Positions 9,446 through 18,956 of a DNA stretch of 64,000 bases are shown in pieces. The translations under genes were made by a program, and so were the position numbers. Every line of letters begins with the position of its first letter. Position 1 is the first letter of the stretch. This stretch comes from Bolinopsis microptera (lineage: Eukaryota; Ctenophora; Tentaculata; Lobata; Bolinopsidae), in contig NC_087072.1 of NCBI RefSeq assembly GCF_026151205.1, positions 193,501 through 257,500 on the forward strand, read 5' to 3'. The notes beneath the pieces are model-generated. The model was not told where the DNA came from, made no database searches, and was given only the letters and a program-made list of their open reading frames with translations.

Positions 9446-10221
9446 ACTTTTATAATAAAACAGAGGTTATGGCCATCGGCAAGAATACATCACAGAGGCC
9501 GTATACTGAAGCATCAACGGTGGACATTACAGTAGGAGACACGGCTATCCAGCAAGTCAGCAACTTCACTTACCTTGGGTCGATTATATCAAGTGATGGT
9601 ACTATTAACCGGGACTTGTCTGCACGGATCCAGAAAGCCTCAGGAGCATTCAATCAGCTCGGTAATATTTGGAAGAATCGCAATATCCAAACTAACACCA
9701 AAATACGGATATATGTTGCAGCGGTTCTAACAATATTACTTTATGGAAGCGAAGTCTGGAACACTACTTCAAAGCAACTACATCGCTTCGAAGTTTTCCA
9801 TCAAAACTGTTTGAGGAGAATCCTTCGAATTAAGTGGTTCCACCGGACGAGCAATGTTCAAGTGTTGGAGCGGGCAAGAATAAACCCGGTTATAACCTAC
9901 ATCAGTGCCAACCGTCTACGCTGGTTTGGACATGTTTCTAGAATGCCGGACACCAGGCTACCAAAGTATCTACTTGATTGGACACCTGCTCACGGCCGAA
10001 GATCACGTGGGCGGCCAAGAAAGAATTGGCGAACCTGTGTCCTGGAAGACGCAGTAACATTTACAGGAGATTCAGACATTGTATTTGATAAGGTCCGTGA
10101 GTTGGCAGGAAATCGCAAGCACTGGAGAGAGATGATACGACATAAGCGGCAATTCCTTGGTGCAGGCCACTCGAATGATTGAGGAGACCTTATCAAGTAT
10201 CAAGTAAGTACTTTTATAATA
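9446..10221 (+). mobile_element. 5'-truncated LINE copy with 12-bp target-site duplication
   Basis: The copy runs from about 9458 to 10209 and is bounded by identical ACTTTTATAATA at 9446-9457 and 10210-10221. The 3' end carries ATCAAGT twice in tandem, like the short tails of RTE-type elements. A second, much shorter 3' end of the same family lies on minus at 25409-25458. Confidence 0.8.
9458..10182 (+). pseudogene. LINE reverse transcriptase C-terminal fragment
   Basis: About 240 codons of the C-terminal part of a LINE polyprotein. The frame enters as KTEVMAIG, the usual short segment between RT motif C and the thumb, so the catalytic motifs are missing. Recognisable later segments are FTYLGSIISSDG, LLYGSEVWNT, RWFGHVSRMPD and GRRSRGRPRKNW, as found at the end of RTE-like and related LINE proteins of many invertebrates. 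The frame is uninterrupted to its stop, so the copy is young, but it cannot encode an active enzyme. An ATG at 9469 lies within the fragment and is not a gene start. Confidence 0.85.
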
Positions 10222-10225
10222 GTTT

Positions 10226-10447
10226 TATTTGACCCTACCCATGATGTGGACCGCTGCCAGTGTCTCTCTTTCCCAAACAAAAGGAAATGATATTAATTTG
10301 ATTGACCGTCTGCAAATTCAAAATGATACCAAGAATGAAATCGGTCGCTCGCTTTTCCCATTCATTCACGGCTCACGAATTGTAATAAGTTTCGATTGAT
10401 TACATCAATCACATGCTGTACAAATCTCTTTGGGTTGCGTTCGGGTC
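10226..10447 (+). repeat. Dispersed repeat, family A (TATTTGACC...GTTCGGGTCG)
   Basis: This stretch (GTGGACCGCTGCCAGTGTCT through TTTGGGTTGCGTTCGGGTCG) is closely matched at 33482-33710 on plus, at 33830-33964 on minus, and by a diverged copy at 37540-37655. It starts directly after the LINE insertion ending at 10221. It has no coding potential. Confidence 0.75.
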
Positions 10448-10796
10448 GATACCTAGTAGTAGACTTGTACACTTTATTATATATTTCCTTGCATTATAAT
10501 AATATGATCTTGCTGCCAGATGGTATGATTAACACAGTAACCATGGTAACGTTAAGTAAACACAGTAAAGATAACAGACAAAAACAACTGCACAATTTTG
10601 ATCAAGCTTCACTTACTCTTTTTACTAAAGGTCCGACGTGGCACTAATAAATCTATAACAACATAAGTTTCTGAAGTAAAATTTATAAGTAAAATAAAGC
10701 AGGCTTTGTTAAACTTTATTTAGCTGTTGTGCATCTAAGGGTGTTTTACCAATTTATATATTGCACTGCGTGGTTTATCTGATATATTCCCACCAG

Positions 10797-11807
10797 ATGG
10801 CAGGAGAAGCCGAATATCCGGGGCGTGAGATTCTTTACAGAACTTTCTGCAGTGTAGACCCTCTGAACTGTGTGCTCGGTCTGCTGGTTCTCATCTTAAA
10901 CTCCATTCTGATAGTGCACTACCTCAAACACTGTCAGAAACTGACGAACCGGCTCTTTGTTCTGATCGCACTGGCGGACATCGTGGCAGCACTGGGACAC
11001 GTTCTCCCTTCCGTGGCGGAGATACTGTACTTCAAATACAGTAAAATAGGGATTCCAACTCTTTGGAACCTCAACCTCACCTACAGACTGTTCGGATTGT
11101 TTGCGTACTGCTGCTCTATTCATTTCAATGTGATTCTGTCTCTTCTCAGAACGATAAGGATCGTGACCCCGTTCTACCAGCCGAATCTGCTAATTCTACA
11201 CGTGATAATGATAAGCTACATATCTCTCCTCCTCTCCTTATCAGCTGTGGATGTGTACTACTTTCTACACAGCGTCCAGTTTGATGATCAGGAGAAGTTT
11301 TGGGAGGACATGGCACTTCCTCTGGCAGAGTTCTCGTTCCCTGGCGACAGTCTCCTAGCGATGAACAAGAATCTTCAGCACCATCTCAGAGACAACATAA
11401 AACTGCTGTGCCTCCTTTTCTACTATATACTTCCTGTCACTGTCGTTTTAATCTGTACAATAGTCCTAGTCCTCAGCGTCTGGTATAAAAACCGTAACCA
11501 TGACAACACAGACACACCTCGTTTTATAGATTGGAATCACGTGACCACCACAGTTTTAATCCTCTCCGTTCTCTTCTTCCTTTGCAACGGAACTATGACG
11601 GTCACTTGGTGTGTGTTGTTTGCGTACCCAATACCTGATCTTCAGATAATGATTACTAAAAGTTACCTTTGTCCACTGATTGGGGTCTCTATTTCAACTC
11701 TCCCTCTTCTTTACTCTCTTCTTTTTCCTCTTATAATAGTATGCAGGAGTCAGGGGTTGAGAAGAGACATAAGACGAGTTCTTTGCAGAAATTACCGTGA
11801 ATTTTAG
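10797..11807 (+). CDS. Seven-transmembrane receptor, rhodopsin-like, intronless
   Basis: A 336-residue membrane protein with seven hydrophobic segments, about residues 20-43, 55-77, 95-118, 135-157, 205-230, 252-278 and 290-318. Class A hallmarks are partly kept: Asp in TM2 (LIALADIVAA) and Arg at the cytoplasmic end of TM3 (LLRTIRIVTPF in place of DRY). TM7 has STLPLLYSLLFPLII instead of NPxxY. An LTNRLFVL segment begins TM2. It should act as a G-protein-coupled receptor at the plasma membrane; the ligand is unknown. The ATG at 10797 follows a CCCACCAG that could be a splice acceptor, so an upstream exon is possible. The frame is open upstream to a TTG at 10761 but has no earlier ATG. No neighbour suggests a role. 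Confidence 0.75.
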   Translation: MAGEAEYPGREILYRTFCSVDPLNCVLGLLVLILNSILIVHYLKHCQKLTNRLFVLIALADIVAALGHVLPSVAEILYFKYSKIGIPTLWNLNLTYRLFGLFAYCCSIHFNVILSLLRTIRIVTPFYQPNLLILHVIMISYISLLLSLSAVDVYYFLHSVQFDDQEKFWEDMALPLAEFSFPGDSLLAMNKNLQHHLRDNIKLLCLLFYYILPVTVVLICTIVLVLSVWYKNRNHDNTDTPRFIDWNHVTTTVLILSVLFFLCNGTMTVTWCVLFAYPIPDLQIMITKSYLCPLIGVSISTLPLLYSLLFPLIIVCRSQGLRRDIRRVLCRNYREF

Positions 11808-12171
11808 TTGTGGAGACTTTATTAATGATCATTAACCAATCGTATGAAGAGTCATTACAATTACTTAATTGAACTCTTATTTTATTCGGACAGTAACCAT
11901 GGTAACGTTAATAATAATTACTTTAGATACGCGTCAATCATATCATAAATCTTAATTTAAAAAATATTTGATCAAAGTTAAAACCCGAAACACAAGCATA
12001 AATTTGAGGTCAAGAATGTTGAAGTTTCAGTAAAATCTTTATAAATTGGTAGAATATTTTCTTTCATCATTAGTTATAATAATAAGCTTGCAGCTTTCGA
12101 TGTCAATATCTTGGCCAGGTCGATACCTATGTAGTTTTGGTCTTGTTTGTTATTTAAACTTTTAATATTTG

Positions 12172-12236
12172 ACTTGACGGATGTTACTAGTCTAAATTCC
12201 TTCGAACTTGCCCGAGGCAAGTGCTACGAAATAAAC
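12172..12236 (+). repeat. Dispersed repeat, family B (TTGACGGATGTTACT)
   Basis: Starts TTGACGGATGTTACTAGTC and ends near GGCAAGTGCTACGAAATAAA. Related copies start at 12974, 43020 and 51873. All begin with the same 15 bases and are followed by a TCTAAATT- or CGAAGTG-like segment, as for ends of one mobile element. Confidence 0.6.
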
Positions 12237-12305
12237 TAAACTTAGAGGTTCAAATGACAAAAAGGAGCTAAGATCAAAATGGAACTTATAAACAAATCGG
12301 CTCTG

Positions 12306-12420
12306 CATTGATTGACGATGTCAACCCTTCCAAATCGTTGCTATTCCAGATCGTTGCTCGTCGGTGCGAAGCAAAAATGCTAGTTTGCGCGGCCTCTGCA
12401 CTGCCAGGAATAAACTTTAA
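12306..12420 (+). repeat. Dispersed repeat, family C (GATTGACGATGTCAA)
   Basis: GATTGACGATGTCAACCCTT followed by repeated ATCGTTGCT and a GCGAAGCAAAAATGCTAGTT segment. A close relative starts at 13562, and a third related copy near 31365-31565 has GACGATGTCAAT-like sequence at both ends. Confidence 0.55.
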
Positions 12421-12973
12421 ATGTGAATATTTTGTGAACTCCGATCCCGCAGTCACAAATATTGTTTCAAGAGGGTATTATTGCATATTGACGTATTCTA
12501 GTGCGCTACTAAAACTAGAACTTATCGTCGCAACATCTTTTTCGTTCTAGCTTCACTCATTTTTTAAATTAGGTTAATGTGTACATAAAAATTATATTGT
12601 ATTGTAGATAAGATATTCGGCTATCGGAGTATAAGGTCAAAAAGCAAACAAAATTTTTAACAAAATATGATATTCGCAATTGAACTACTAATCTTTGACG
12701 CGTATTTGTTTAAAAAGTTGGTTATGTGCGGAGTCTTTTAATTATATTAACTTTAAAATTCTAACAATTTTTATGAATCTTTTACAGTAATGTTTGCCAA
12801 TTAATTTGCAATCACATTGTATCATAATTAATAACTCAAATAAAAATTTGTTATCTTCATTCGGCTACAAAACGTTTCCTATCAGAATAAGCAATAAAAA
12901 CGTCCAAAGGAGGTCCCATCTGCGCGCGCCAGGGTGAGTCAAGAAATCAACAAATTCAAAAAGCTAAAAACAG

Positions 12974-13135
12974 TTTGACGGATGTTACTCTTGTCATACG
13001 TTGTATGACCCGCCGCGCACGAAGTGCGCGGCTCCCCCTGTAGCGTCCGTGGGGGTCACCACGTGATACAATGGTACTCGTCTAAATTTTTTCGAAGTGA
13101 CGCGCGCCGCGCTTTCTTCTAGAATTAATGGCCCG
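12974..13135 (+). repeat. Family B repeat interrupted by a nested small element
   Basis: Starts TTGACGGATGTTACTC (12975-12990), is interrupted by the 81-bp element at 12991-13071, and resumes as TACTCGTCTAAATTTTTTCG and AATTAATGGCCCGA, which matches the uninterrupted copy near 43021-43100. Confidence 0.65.
12991..13071 (+). mobile_element. 81-bp hairpin MITE-like element, copy 1
   Basis: Begins TTGTCATACGTTGTATGACC and ends CACGTGATACAA. The flanks TGTTACTC (12983-12990) and TGGTACTC (13072-13079) are an 8-bp target duplication with one mismatch. Inside are TCATACGTTGTATGA and the perfect stem GCCGCGCAC-GAA-GTGCGCGGC (13012-13032). Copy 2 is at 32197-32307, also with 8-bp flanking duplication. 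No protein is encoded, so it would depend on a transposase elsewhere. Confidence 0.75.
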
Positions 13136-13556
13136 AAGCAAGCCCAGGAAATCTTATTGGCTGGGGCCTAACTTGGAAAGTAAAAGAAATAAAGACTTCC
13201 GGTTTTTTGCAAAATTGTCACCGTGTAAAAATAACGTTTCCTCCCCAGGAGGAAAATTAAGGATATTGTACATTGTAGATTTTAAGTTATCTCAAAATCT
13301 TCAGAATAGTCTTATTTTGGGCCGATCAAAAGTTAACGGGTGATACTCGTAAAATATCTGTTCCATGGACCGTCGACCCGCGCGCGTCCTGGTAGGTTGT
13401 AAACCTACAAATCAAAAGTTGCAACTTTAATTTTGCGGATTCCTGTCCTTTGATTGGCTGAATTGTGTCACGTGCTGGCGGCTTGAAAATTGGAATTTGC
13501 CATGCGTGCAAATCACCTAATGTCGCGCGCGAGCTCAAGCCATCTGTTTAAGCATT

Positions 13557-13690
13557 AAGTTGATTGACGATGTCAATCCGTCGAGATCGTTGCTCTGCGA
13601 AGCAGAGCAACGATCGTCGACGATGCGAAGCAAGAATGCTAGTTCGCGCGGCGCGTCGAAGCGGCGAAGTCCTCCAAGCATTAAGTAAAA
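13557..13690 (+). repeat. Family C repeat with perfect 14-bp hairpin
   Basis: Contains GATTGACGATGTCAATCC and a perfect stem: GATCGTTGCTCTGC (13585-13598) pairs with GCAGAGCAACGATC (13602-13615) across a GAA loop. GCGAAGCAAGAATGCTAGTT follows, as in the 12306 copy. Confidence 0.6.
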
Positions 13691-13915
13691 CCACCTTTAG
13701 TAACACGGCCAGCCAGTAAGGTTTGCTGGTAATGGGAGTGCCATGCTACAAAGTAGCGCGTGCCGGGCTAGTCCATTAACAGCAAGCCCGTAGTCCACGA
13801 TCCTTTACATAACAAGTTTGGTCCCAGTTTATTAGTCATCGTATGCAGAAAAAATATTTTAACGTTTTGAATGTCTATCAGAATAAAAGTTGACTAAAAA
13901 TTTAACTTACAAACT

Positions 13916-13980
13916 GCGTTGCTCTAACCAGAGCCCTCTCGCTTGCAGTAGCGCGCGACTGCCGAAACAAGCGCGTCAAA
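13916..13980 (+). repeat. Dispersed repeat, family D (GTTGCTCTAACCAGAG)
   Basis: GTTGCTCTAACCAGAGCCCT and CTTGCAGTAGCGCGCG match 7787-7826. The AAACAAGCGCGT that follows is also found after the 43098 copy, so this copy is longer than the one at 7787. Confidence 0.6.
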
Positions 13981-15291
13981 AACATTATCCTATTTTTAAG
14001 TAAAATACAATTTTTATTTTCCACAGAAGAATCAATACATATTGAATTATAAATATCCGATAATTTCATTATTAACCATTAAAAGTTGCTTTGTCATTTG
14101 TAAAATCAAAAACGAAAAGCCCCACACTGAACGCAAGCGGCATTTTTTCTGCAGCTGCCTAGCTTCAAGCTTGTAGCCGCTAACATCAAAGCCGCCGCGC
14201 GCGCCCAGTGCTGGGGTGCATTCTCATTAACAATTAAACTTGGTCAAAGATATTTATATACAATTCCTAAATTAAATCAATAATCATGTTAATATGAGTA
14301 TTCAACACTACTCGACAACAAATATTTGCCGGCCCATCAACGATTCAGTCGCCGAAACAAAAATCAAATGTTTGCTTTTTCGTTTCGGGGACTGTTTGAA
14401 CTCAGTACTATATCCGACTAATCACACTTTATAATGGTTAAAATACAAAGTAAAAAGATTTTCCTCGATGGGCCGGCATTCGCAACCGCGAAACGTTTTG
14501 AGTACGACAAACGATGACACCACCACCAGCCGTTAATTGATAAGTCCATGGGTGACGGGATAAAGTTAAAGTAAGATGTGTAATTTCATATTGCCTATCA
14601 CCTATCACCTAAGTTACTTTGCATATACTGCTTCTAGTTACACGATAGCGATCTCAGTTCCCAATATCGTGTGACCCAACAGAGGGGATTGTGGAAGGAC
14701 ACGTACATTTTTCATTAACACGTGCCCTGATTACCCCCTCCGTTAAGCTACTAAACGGGGAACGTTGACCGCCAGTCTGTAGTCAGATCGTTAATAAATT
14801 ATACTTTAAAATTGGTTGCCAGGTGATGGTGTCAGTGAGAGACGTTAAGTTAGGTGAACATTGGTACAAAAATATAATAATCTAGCAGTTTATCTCAAAG
14901 TTAAAATCACTATTTGTTAAAGTATACAAACAGTTCTATTCAAAAGAACAAAGTCCGAGAGCAGAGAGAAGATTTGGAGACTATACACGCATATGTGGGG
15001 TTTAAATTTGGTATTAGTAATTTTAGGGTTCGACCGAAAATGTTGGTCGGTTGGTTAATAGGGAGCAGTCACTGTCATTAGAATTATCAGATTAGGAGCA
15101 ACAATTAGAATCAAATTGGACATATTGTGTATTGTGTATTGTGAAATCAGTGAAACCTAGAATGGCGCCAAAATGCTAGCGCGCCTTGTTATGCGCGCTA
15201 ACATACTAGCTGCTGAAAATAAAGAAGTATATGCATGATAATGTCGTTTGGCGGCAGCGCCTGCCGATACCTGGATTATATTGTGTTTAAC

Positions 15292-17283
15292 TTAGAATTC
15301 AGTGAAATTTTTGTCATTCCATTCAGCACCATACCTGTTTTGGGCATTCATCAATGACTTTTGTAATTTATTCTTAACAGAAGAACAAGAGGAATTAAAA
15401 TTAAATGAGCCAATTTTACAAAACTCATTCCACAGCCACGCTGATTTATAGATGAATTGTTTAGTTGGAGAAGGTGTGATTAACATATTGTCTTTCCTAT
15501 GAGATATGGTGAACAAAGAGAACATTGAAATTGGTACTCTTGTCTTAATTATCTTAAAAAATTCCATTAGGCAACGTAGTCTATATAGGTTCTCTACAGC
15601 TAGTAATTTATGTTTTGCAAATAGAGGTTTGGTAGACTCCTTAACATAAAAATCGCAACCCAAACGTTGGGAGCCGAACGGTCTAACTCTAGCACATGTT
15701 CTGAATTTGTCTACATACCTTTTATGGTCTCCGAATAGAATTCTTATACATTTCTTCTGAGTAATAAATAGTGGTTTTAACTGGATATTAGGAATACCTC
15801 CCCACACAGAAATAGCAAAACCGAGATGTGATTCAAAGAGAGAATGGTAAATTTGTTTATATAGTGATTCTGGTAAGCATTTCTTAATACGGTAGATACG
15901 TCCACAAGCACTGCTTAGTTTTTTGTTAAGAGATTGTATGTGTGGTTTCCAACTTAATTTGTCATCAATAATAACTCCAAGGAATTTAGTTTGACTAACA
16001 CGCTTGATTACCCTGTTATTCATGGATAGGTAATAGCTATCTATATCGGCGTCTAATTCATTATTGTTACGTTTATTTGGAGAGAAGTACATGTAACAGC
16101 ACTTTTTTACATTAATGTGTAGTAGGTTTACTATCATGTAATTATTAACAGCCTGCAGTATTTTGTTAGCCATGTCATATACCTTATCCTTTGAGTCGGC
16201 TGCAACAAATATATTAGTGTCGTCAGCAAATAGAACAAATTTACCTAGACTTGTTATATTACAAATATCATTTATGTACAGTATGAACAGTAGAGGTCCG
16301 AGCACACTCCCTTGGGGGACTCCAAATTCTACAGGTAATTCATCAGATTTTACATCAAGAACGTCCACAAATTGTTTTCTATTAGATAAATAACTAGAGA
16401 TAAGATTTAGAGCATTTCCTCGGATACCATAGTTATTTAATTTTGTTATTAGCTTAGAGTGGTCTAGGGTATCAAAGGCTTTAGAAAGATCTACGAAGAC
16501 ACCTAGTACGTGCTGCTTTTTGCTAGTTAACGATTCAATATGTTCTACAGAATAATTAAGTGCATGACTAGTGGAATGCCCTTTTCTGAAACCAAATTGG
16601 TTTTCATGAATTATTCCCTTAGAGGTTCAGAAACTATACAACCTAGCATATATCAGTTTTTCTAGTATTTTCCCAAAAACAGGTAGTGTCGATACGGGTC
16701 TATAATTTCCTAAAAGCTGTTCATCTTCCTTTTTGTAAATCGGACTAATTCTCCCTGTCTTAAGTTCTTCAGGAAATAGGCCTTCTTGTATGCATCTATT
16801 GAAATACTTCACTAAATACGGTGCAATTACTTGACACGACTTCTTAATTACATGAATAGGTATGTCGCTTGATTTACCATTTTTTAATTCGTTTATGGTC
16901 TCTATCATTTCAGCACTGTCACAGTCTTTAAGATAAATACTGGATGTGATGGATTTCGGGAGGTAGTCAGTAAATGTTGGTAAATCATTTATTCTTAAAT
17001 AGTCATGAGAATACACTTCATTAAGATTAGATGCAATGGAAGCAAAGTACTTGTTGAACTCATTTGCAATTACACGACGATTGGTTACACGCTCATTATC
17101 AATAATAAAGTTAGGTTTCGTCTGACGTCTCTTCTTACCACGTAATTCGTTAATTATCTGCCAAGTTTTCTTGCTGTCACCAATACATTCAGCAATCTTT
17201 CCCCCGTGATACTTATGTTTTGCACAATTAATGAGGTGGTTTAATAACTTCCGGTGTGCTTTAAATTCCTGATGACGCATTAC
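15292..17283 (-). pseudogene. LINE ORF2 remnant, one in-frame stop
   Basis: A 5'-truncated LINE ORF2 of the same family as 55228-58632. It begins near 17283 inside the linker between endonuclease and RT (KKTWQIINELRGKKRR), and shows ISPIYKKEDEQLLGNYRPVS, DLSKAFDTLDH (motif A, near 16500), VPQGSVLGPLLFILYIND (motif B) and FVLFADDTNIF (motif C, near 16230). It ends with TCARVRPFGSQRL, a C-terminal motif shared with the intact element. The frame is open throughout except for one TGA at 16626-16628, where the intact copy has a Phe-like codon (LYSF*TSKG against LYNFFTSKG). The endonuclease and ORF1 are absent, so this is a dead insertion. Confidence 0.85.
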
Positions 17284-17449
17284 TTTATTTGTACAGTGAT
17301 AACAAAGACAGTCTGATTGGTTGGGTGTTGAACTTCCCAGTGGAATAAAGATTTATAAACGCTTCTTTACCACATAACACAAGGATGGAACCGAAGATAA
17401 TTGTTATATTATGTTTTTCTTTATTACTGACATAACTGGCTCCCTCAAT

Positions 17450-17690
17450 TCTTAGAAAGCGCTTGCGCTTTGAGGTATTAAAGACAACGGTTATTTCGAT
17501 AAGGGGGGACAGAGGGCCCAAGTTGCGATATAAACCAGACAATATTGAAGATTTAGATTTAAATATTGAGCCCTTTGGCTAGAGAATACTTTCTTGAATA
17601 TTTTCGATAGTTTTTAATATTGGTAATATTAATGAATTGTAATTGATTGATATGTAATATTTAGGCCCGTGGCCAGTTTTCACATTCTTA
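17450..17690 (+). mobile_element. 3'-terminal LINE fragment, same family as 49582-51224
   Basis: Encodes the last ~42 codons, KRLRFEVLKTTVISIRGD to NIEPFG, followed by a 3' untranslated tail ending near GGCCCGTGGCCAGTTTTCAC. Both match the minus-strand copy at 49582-51224 almost base for base. It lies upstream of the 15292-17283 remnant on the opposite strand. Confidence 0.85.
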
Positions 17691-18182
17691 CTAAAACTTT
17701 ATTAGAAATATTCCAATAAAAGCAGTCATTTGTAATACTTTTGAGAAAAGACTATTTTTTTGAGAAAATCCTTCCAATTTAATTTTAAAACCTAAAACTG
17801 TCACAGTGTTCTTGACGTCCAGAGGGAGTTTGTTCCAATATGGAATAACTCGCTCCGGGAGAAAAGACTTCTGGATATACTTTATTTTAGTTAAACTTCT
17901 ACTACATCTATTGCTTGAAACAAGATTAAGACCGGATCTGCCAGTTCTAAACATCCCCGATCCATAATCAGTTAATCTAATTGTTACTTTAAAAGCTTCT
18001 ATGAGGTCCCCACGTATTCGCCGCTCTGCCAGCGTTGTCAAATTGAGGATTTCCAATCTACGGCTGTAGAAAAGAGTACCCACCTCATCAATCAGACGGG
18101 TAAACCGCCTCTTGACGCTCTCCAGCTCCAAAACAGTCCCCAACTTCCATGAGCCGCAGGTGGATTCTACAATTGGAAACAA
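17691..18182 (-). pseudogene. LINE C-terminal fragment
   Basis: A ~160-codon frame typical of the end of a LINE ORF2 after the RT: LESVKRRFTRLIDEVGT, YSRRLEILNLTTLAERRIRG, DLIEAFKVTIRLTDYG, and FLPERVIPYWNKLPLDVKNT. A decayed relative is present on minus at about 49040-49240. No RT motifs are present, and the 3' sequence of another LINE fragment abuts it. Which clade it belongs to is not clear from this part. Confidence 0.7.
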
Positions 18183-18956
18183 TACTCAAGATGAGGTCTT
18201 ATTAAAGCTTTCTATATAGCAATCATAACAACCTTTTCTCTAATAACTAAATTCCTTACAATCCAACAAATCATACGATTTGCCTTAGCGATACATGCTT
18301 TGATCTGTTCGTTCCAAACGTATATGGTGGTCATCACTCCTTACCCAAAGTCTGGCAGCCATCAGTTGTGTTATCACTGGTTTTTAACTTCTTTTATACC
18401 TTGAGTAATGTAGGTGTTATACAAAGAACCATGTCAACAGTCATGATTTATGTGATGGAATGAGGTAAAAGGGGATAAATCCTAGTCGTTGCTTGAAGTG
18501 ACTCATAATTCGAAGATAGGGGGTTCGAGACCCACCATACTAGTAAAGCGCCATCAGGCATTGATCTTGAAGTGCCATCAGGCCCTGGCCCTTGTAAAGC
18601 AGAATTATTTTATTCTTGATATTCTAATGTTAGCCTTTAGTACACTTGTAGTGCACTGTACTATGATTCTTATTATCTACATTGTCCTTTTAATGTTTGT
18701 GGGGAAATATGCATTATATATTTGTTCACATAGTGCGATGATATTTTGTAGACATGTATGATGATGTGATGTCATACATTTTACTTTACTTTACTTTACT
18801 TTACTTTTTTATTACAAATTACCCCAGCTCCTTAGACAGCCGGTGGTACTCTTTAACAGAATTGTGACTAAATTTGTTCCTAAACTAGATTCCTTGATAA
18901 TTAATAATTCCTTGATTAGTTCGGTGTGGTTGATACCTTCGTCTAGGAAAATATCA
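18183..18956. other. Intergenic DNA with possible SINE and TTTAC microsatellite
   Basis: The first ~150 bp probably continue the LINE fragment at 17691-18182. At 18523-18533 GGTTCGAGACC resembles a tRNA B box and may mark a decayed tRNA-derived SINE; the upstream A box is not convincing. A TTTAC microsatellite of five units lies near 18779-18806. The frame of the following WD-repeat protein is open upstream of its first ATG. Confidence 0.4.

Larger units (their letters stand above)
11808..15291. other. Repeat-rich intergenic DNA
   Basis: No gene supported. It contains GC-rich, hairpin-forming dispersed repeats in AT-rich DNA; those I can match elsewhere are listed separately (12172, 12306, 12974, 13557, 13918). 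A GC-rich patch near 14185-14215 and the segment near 15170-15205 (GCTAGCGCGCC...GCGCGCTAAC, an imperfect palindrome) look alike in style but I found no second copies. Confidence 0.5.
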
